Assembly: GCF_014268455.2 (NCBI RefSeq)
Contig: NZ_CP077085.1
Location: forward strand, 5,001,001-5,065,000
Source of the DNA: Pseudomonas shahriarae
GTDB taxonomy: Bacteria; Pseudomonadota; Gammaproteobacteria; Pseudomonadales; Pseudomonadaceae
Direction of reading: 5' to 3'
DNA: 64,000 bases
Positions 61,899-64,000 of the stretch are shown here, piece after piece. Both the position numbers and the translations under genes were made by a program. Under the pieces are notes generated by a model that saw only the letters and a list, made by a program, of their open reading frames with translations, was not told where the DNA came from and did no database searches. The stretch's first letter is position 1; every line of letters begins with the position of its first letter.

Positions 61899-62861
61899 AT
61901 GGCAATGACTGTCTCGCAATCAATCATTGGAGTGGATGTCGCTAAAGCCGAAGTAGTTGTTTATCAAAGTGAAACTGCTGAAACAAAGATCGTATCGAAC
62001 AAGAAAAGCGAGCTGAAGGCATGGCTGAAGTCTTTGCCTGCGGGCAGCGCCATCGCAATTGAAGCCACCAATATCTATCACGTGGATACCGTCAACTTGG
62101 CTCATTCGATGGGCCATATCGTTTACGTGATTGATGGATATCGCCTTAGCCATTACCGCAAAGGCACAGGTGGTCGCGCTAAAACAGACTTCAGTGATGC
62201 GCAGTTGCTGGCTCGCTACTTGAAGAATGAACAGGCTGATTTACGCGCCTGGAATCCGCCGCCGAAGATTTATACCAAGCTTCAAAGCTTGCTGCGTCGA
62301 CGCGCAGCGCTGGTGAAAATGCGTGTTGCACTGAATCAGAGCTGGGCGGGCGAGCCATCACTCAAGGCCTCGTCCAAGAGCATTTCAGCGTGTCTTGATA
62401 GGCATGAGGGGCTCATTGAGAAAAGGATATTAGATGCTGTTACTGAGGCGGGGCTTTTGCATCAGGTCAAGCGCTGCCAAGCCGTCGAGGGCATTGGTTT
62501 TCTGACAGCGGTTGCCCTGGTAATGGCGTTTCAGCGAGGAGAATTTGAAAGTGCTGACGCTTACATCGCGTTCTTGGGAATGGACTTGAGAGTATCCGAT
62601 TCCGGGCAAATGAGCGGACGCCGCTCATTGAGCAAGAAGGGAGATTCAGAGATACGCAGATTGCTGCATAACGCGGCGTCAGCAGGTATCAGGTCAGAAG
62701 CCTGGAAACCTTTATACGAGGGTTATCTAGCCAGGGGCCTGAAAACGACTCAAGCCCTGGTCATCATTGGCCGCAAGCTGGCGCGCATCGCCTTTTCGCT
62801 CATGAAAAACCTGAGCGAATACCAGTCAAAAGCGGTTTTGGGGGCTTCCCCAAAACCATAG
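61899..62861 (+). CDS. IS110-family transposase
   Basis: 320 residues, full length for the family. The N-terminal RuvC-like DEDD site is complete: Asp13 (GVDVAK), Glu55 (IEATN), Asp97 and Asp100 (KTDFSDAQLLARYL). The C-terminal Tnp20 domain (about 190-300) has VEGIGFLTAVAL, the DSGQMSGRRSLSKKG stretch with candidate nucleophile Ser235, and IRRLLHNAA. No frameshift or stop, so the element may be active. Its stop lies 5 bases from the element end. Confidence 0.95.
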   Translation: MAMTVSQSIIGVDVAKAEVVVYQSETAETKIVSNKKSELKAWLKSLPAGSAIAIEATNIYHVDTVNLAHSMGHIVYVIDGYRLSHYRKGTGGRAKTDFSDAQLLARYLKNEQADLRAWNPPPKIYTKLQSLLRRRAALVKMRVALNQSWAGEPSLKASSKSISACLDRHEGLIEKRILDAVTEAGLLHQVKRCQAVEGIGFLTAVALVMAFQRGEFESADAYIAFLGMDLRVSDSGQMSGRRSLSKKGDSEIRRLLHNAASAGIRSEAWKPLYEGYLARGLKTTQALVIIGRKLARIAFSLMKNLSEYQSKAVLGASPKP

Positions 62862-62866
62862 AATCT

Positions 62867-62928
62867 CCCACATTTTGATATGTGAACACATTCAAGTGTG
62901 GGAGCGGGCTTGCCCGCGATGGCGTCAG
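62867..62928. repeat. Right remainder of the interrupted REP plus facing REP
   Basis: CCCACATTTTGA is the displaced tail of the REP broken at 61700. A second REP, GTGTGGGAGCGGGCTTGCCC with its CGCGATGG continuation, faces it at about 62897-62923, so the target was a REPIN. Confidence 0.85.
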
Positions 62929-63011
62929 CCGCCTCAACACAAAACCCTGCTGTAACACCTTGTCTCATCTTCGGTTATGCTCGCCCTTCGTCGCCAATAA
63001 ACGGAGCCTTC

Positions 63012-63404
63012 ATGACCGCTGCCCGCCTGCTTCTTCCGCTAAGCCTCGCCCTGCTCGCGGCTTGCGCCAGTGCACCGAAGCAAAACGTCACCGTCGAAAA
63101 ACAGAGCGCCTGCCCGCTCAAGCTCAAGGCCGGGCAAAACCTGACCCTGACCTTGCCGAGCAACCCCACCACCGGTTATCGCTGGGCGATCCAGGATTCG
63201 GCCGGCGGCGTGCTGCGCAGCCTCGGCCCCGAGGTCTACAGCAACCCCGAGGACGCCGGCGTAGTGGGTGCCGCCGGGCAATCCACCTGGCGCTTCCAGG
63301 CCTTTACCGCAGGCACTGGCCGCCTGCGCCTGACCTCCCAACAACCCTGGGCCCCGGAAGTGAATCCGGTGGACACCTTTGACTGCGCCATTACGGTGAA
63401 CTGA
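63012..63404 (+). CDS. Chagasin-like (MEROPS I42) protease-inhibitor lipoprotein
   Basis: 130 residues from the ATG at 63012; the longer open frame comes from the REP. Lipoprotein signal with lipobox LAAC (LLPLSLALLAACAS). The cysteine-protease-inhibitor loops are visible: LPSNPTTGYRW, then GxxG-like VVGAAGQSTWRF and the late QQPWAPE. Chagasin-type proteins inhibit papain-like cysteine proteases. Likely anchored in the periplasm. The next gene starts 1 base after its stop. Confidence 0.93.
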   Translation: MTAARLLLPLSLALLAACASAPKQNVTVEKQSACPLKLKAGQNLTLTLPSNPTTGYRWAIQDSAGGVLRSLGPEVYSNPEDAGVVGAAGQSTWRFQAFTAGTGRLRLTSQQPWAPEVNPVDTFDCAITVN

Positions 63405-63405
63405 T

Positions 63406-64000
63406 ATGCCATGGATGATTCTTGCGTTGATGGGTGCGGGTACCTTTATCTACGGTCTGAGCACGCATGCCACCTTGCTGTGCCTGTTGGTCAAGCCGCT
63501 GCCGGTACTGGCGCTGTTGGGTTGGCTGCATGATGCGCCGCCCAGTGACTATCGACGCTGGATCAGCCTGGGGTTGATCTTCTCCGTGGTGGGCGATGTG
63601 TTGCTGGCCTGGCCCGGCGACCTGTTTATCTTCGGCCTGGGCGCGTTTTTGTTCGCGCACCTGGCGTATCTCAAAGCCTACTTCAGCGACTGCCGGCGCC
63701 CGGCCCTGTTGCCGCTGGCCTTGGCCCTGGGGGTTGGGGCGATCCTGTTGAGCATCCTGATATCCCACGGCCTGGGCGACTTGCTGATTCCGGTGGTGGT
63801 GTATGCGCTGGTGATCAGCGCCATGCTCTGGCGTGCACTGGCGCGCCTGGGCAGCGACGTACCCAAGCGCTCGGCGCAGTTGGCGGCCGTCGGCGCGGCG
63901 TTGTTTGTGTTTTCCGACACGCTGATCGGCATCAACCGCTTTGTGGTGACCTTCGATGCCGCACCGTACCTGTTGATCATCACCTACTGGTTGGGACAGT
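63406..64000 (+). CDS. YhhN family (lysoplasmalogenase-like) membrane protein, 3' end outside window
   Basis: 198 residues visible, continuing past the right edge. Begins MPWMILALMGAGTFIYGLSTHATLLCLLVKPLPVLALLGWL. The motifs STHATLLCLLVKPLPVL, FSVVGDVLLAWPG and FSDTLIGINRF are those of the YhhN/TMEM86 family, whose animal members hydrolyse lysoplasmalogens. About seven helices in the visible part. One base separates it from the inhibitor gene, so they are co-transcribed. Confidence 0.92.
   Translation, partial: MPWMILALMGAGTFIYGLSTHATLLCLLVKPLPVLALLGWLHDAPPSDYRRWISLGLIFSVVGDVLLAWPGDLFIFGLGAFLFAHLAYLKAYFSDCRRPALLPLALALGVGAILLSILISHGLGDLLIPVVVYALVISAMLWRALARLGSDVPKRSAQLAAVGAALFVFSDTLIGINRFVVTFDAAPYLLIITYWLGQ

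Larger units (their letters stand above)
61701..62866 (+). mobile_element. IS110-family insertion sequence, intact, in a REP
   Basis: Bounded by CT at 61699-61700 and at 62865-62866. Joining the flanks restores the uninterrupted REP CAAGCCCGCTCCCACATTTT. The element is about 1.17 kb, has a single transposase gene, no terminal inverted repeats visible and no longer target duplication, all as known for IS110 elements. Left non-coding end 198 bases, right end only a few bases. Confidence 0.88.

Noticed and set aside
62898..63011. Upstream extension of the chagasin-like protein
   Set aside because: It translates a REP; the lipoprotein signal begins at the ATG at 63012.

Overview
This window looks like chromosomal DNA of a fluorescent Pseudomonas, most likely of the P. 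fluorescens group. The evidence is high GC, many Pseudomonas-type REP/REPIN palindromes built on GCGGGCTTGCCCGC, a PQQ glucose dehydrogenase next to an OprB porin, and families typical of the genus. I see no rRNA, tRNA or CRISPR.

Layout. 1-5811 (minus): a tightly coupled operon of HAD phosphatase, class III aminotransferase, alpha/beta hydrolase, GNAT-like protein and an NtrB-like histidine kinase that leaves the window. It has a good sigma-54 promoter and an upstream palindrome array shared with a divergent MipA-like outer-membrane gene. 6.9-12.7 kb: an arginase-like protein coupled to two half-size DMT transporters, a FrnE-like DsbA, a secreted hydrolase, metR, a LysE exporter and a Nudix hydrolase. 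13.0-20.7 kb: a signalling island with a degenerate YN-GYP response regulator, REC-GGDEF-EAL, a diheme peroxidase, a membrane histidine kinase and a REC-kinase hybrid. 20.7-23.1 kb: zinc-free-type L31 behind a Zur-like box, an FMN glutamate-synthase-like enzyme and a monooxygenase-like protein. 23.1-27.4 kb: a GtrA/GtrB/GT39 glycosylation operon and an OpgC-like acyltransferase. 27.5-34 kb: a 2162-residue toxin or effector with leucine-rich repeats and a C-terminal NEL-type E3 ligase domain. 34-39 kb: an amino acid permease and an unusual bifunctional penicillin-binding protein. 39.1-46.9 kb: a seven-gene CS1/CFA-I-type chaperone-usher pilus operon with two chaperones, two pilin-like subunits and two tip adhesins.

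47.3-48.7 kb: a PadR regulator with a ferric-reductase-like partner, resembling YqjI/YqjH of E. coli. 48.8-56.4 kb: small conserved genes, a ZnuD-like TonB receptor with a Zur-like box matching the one at L31, a tandem REPIN array, oprB and gcd. 56.5-64 kb: a GGDEF/EAL protein, a second Lon protease (AsrA-like) with a near-consensus sigma-32 promoter, an intact IS110-family element inserted in a REP, a chagasin-like lipoprotein and the start of a YhhN family gene.

Most notable points: the sigma-54 biosynthetic/sensor operon, the LRR-NEL toxin, the duplicated CS1 pilus set with swapped adhesin heads, the two matching Zur-like boxes, and the IS110 insertion with a CT core and a structured leader that may be a bridge RNA.
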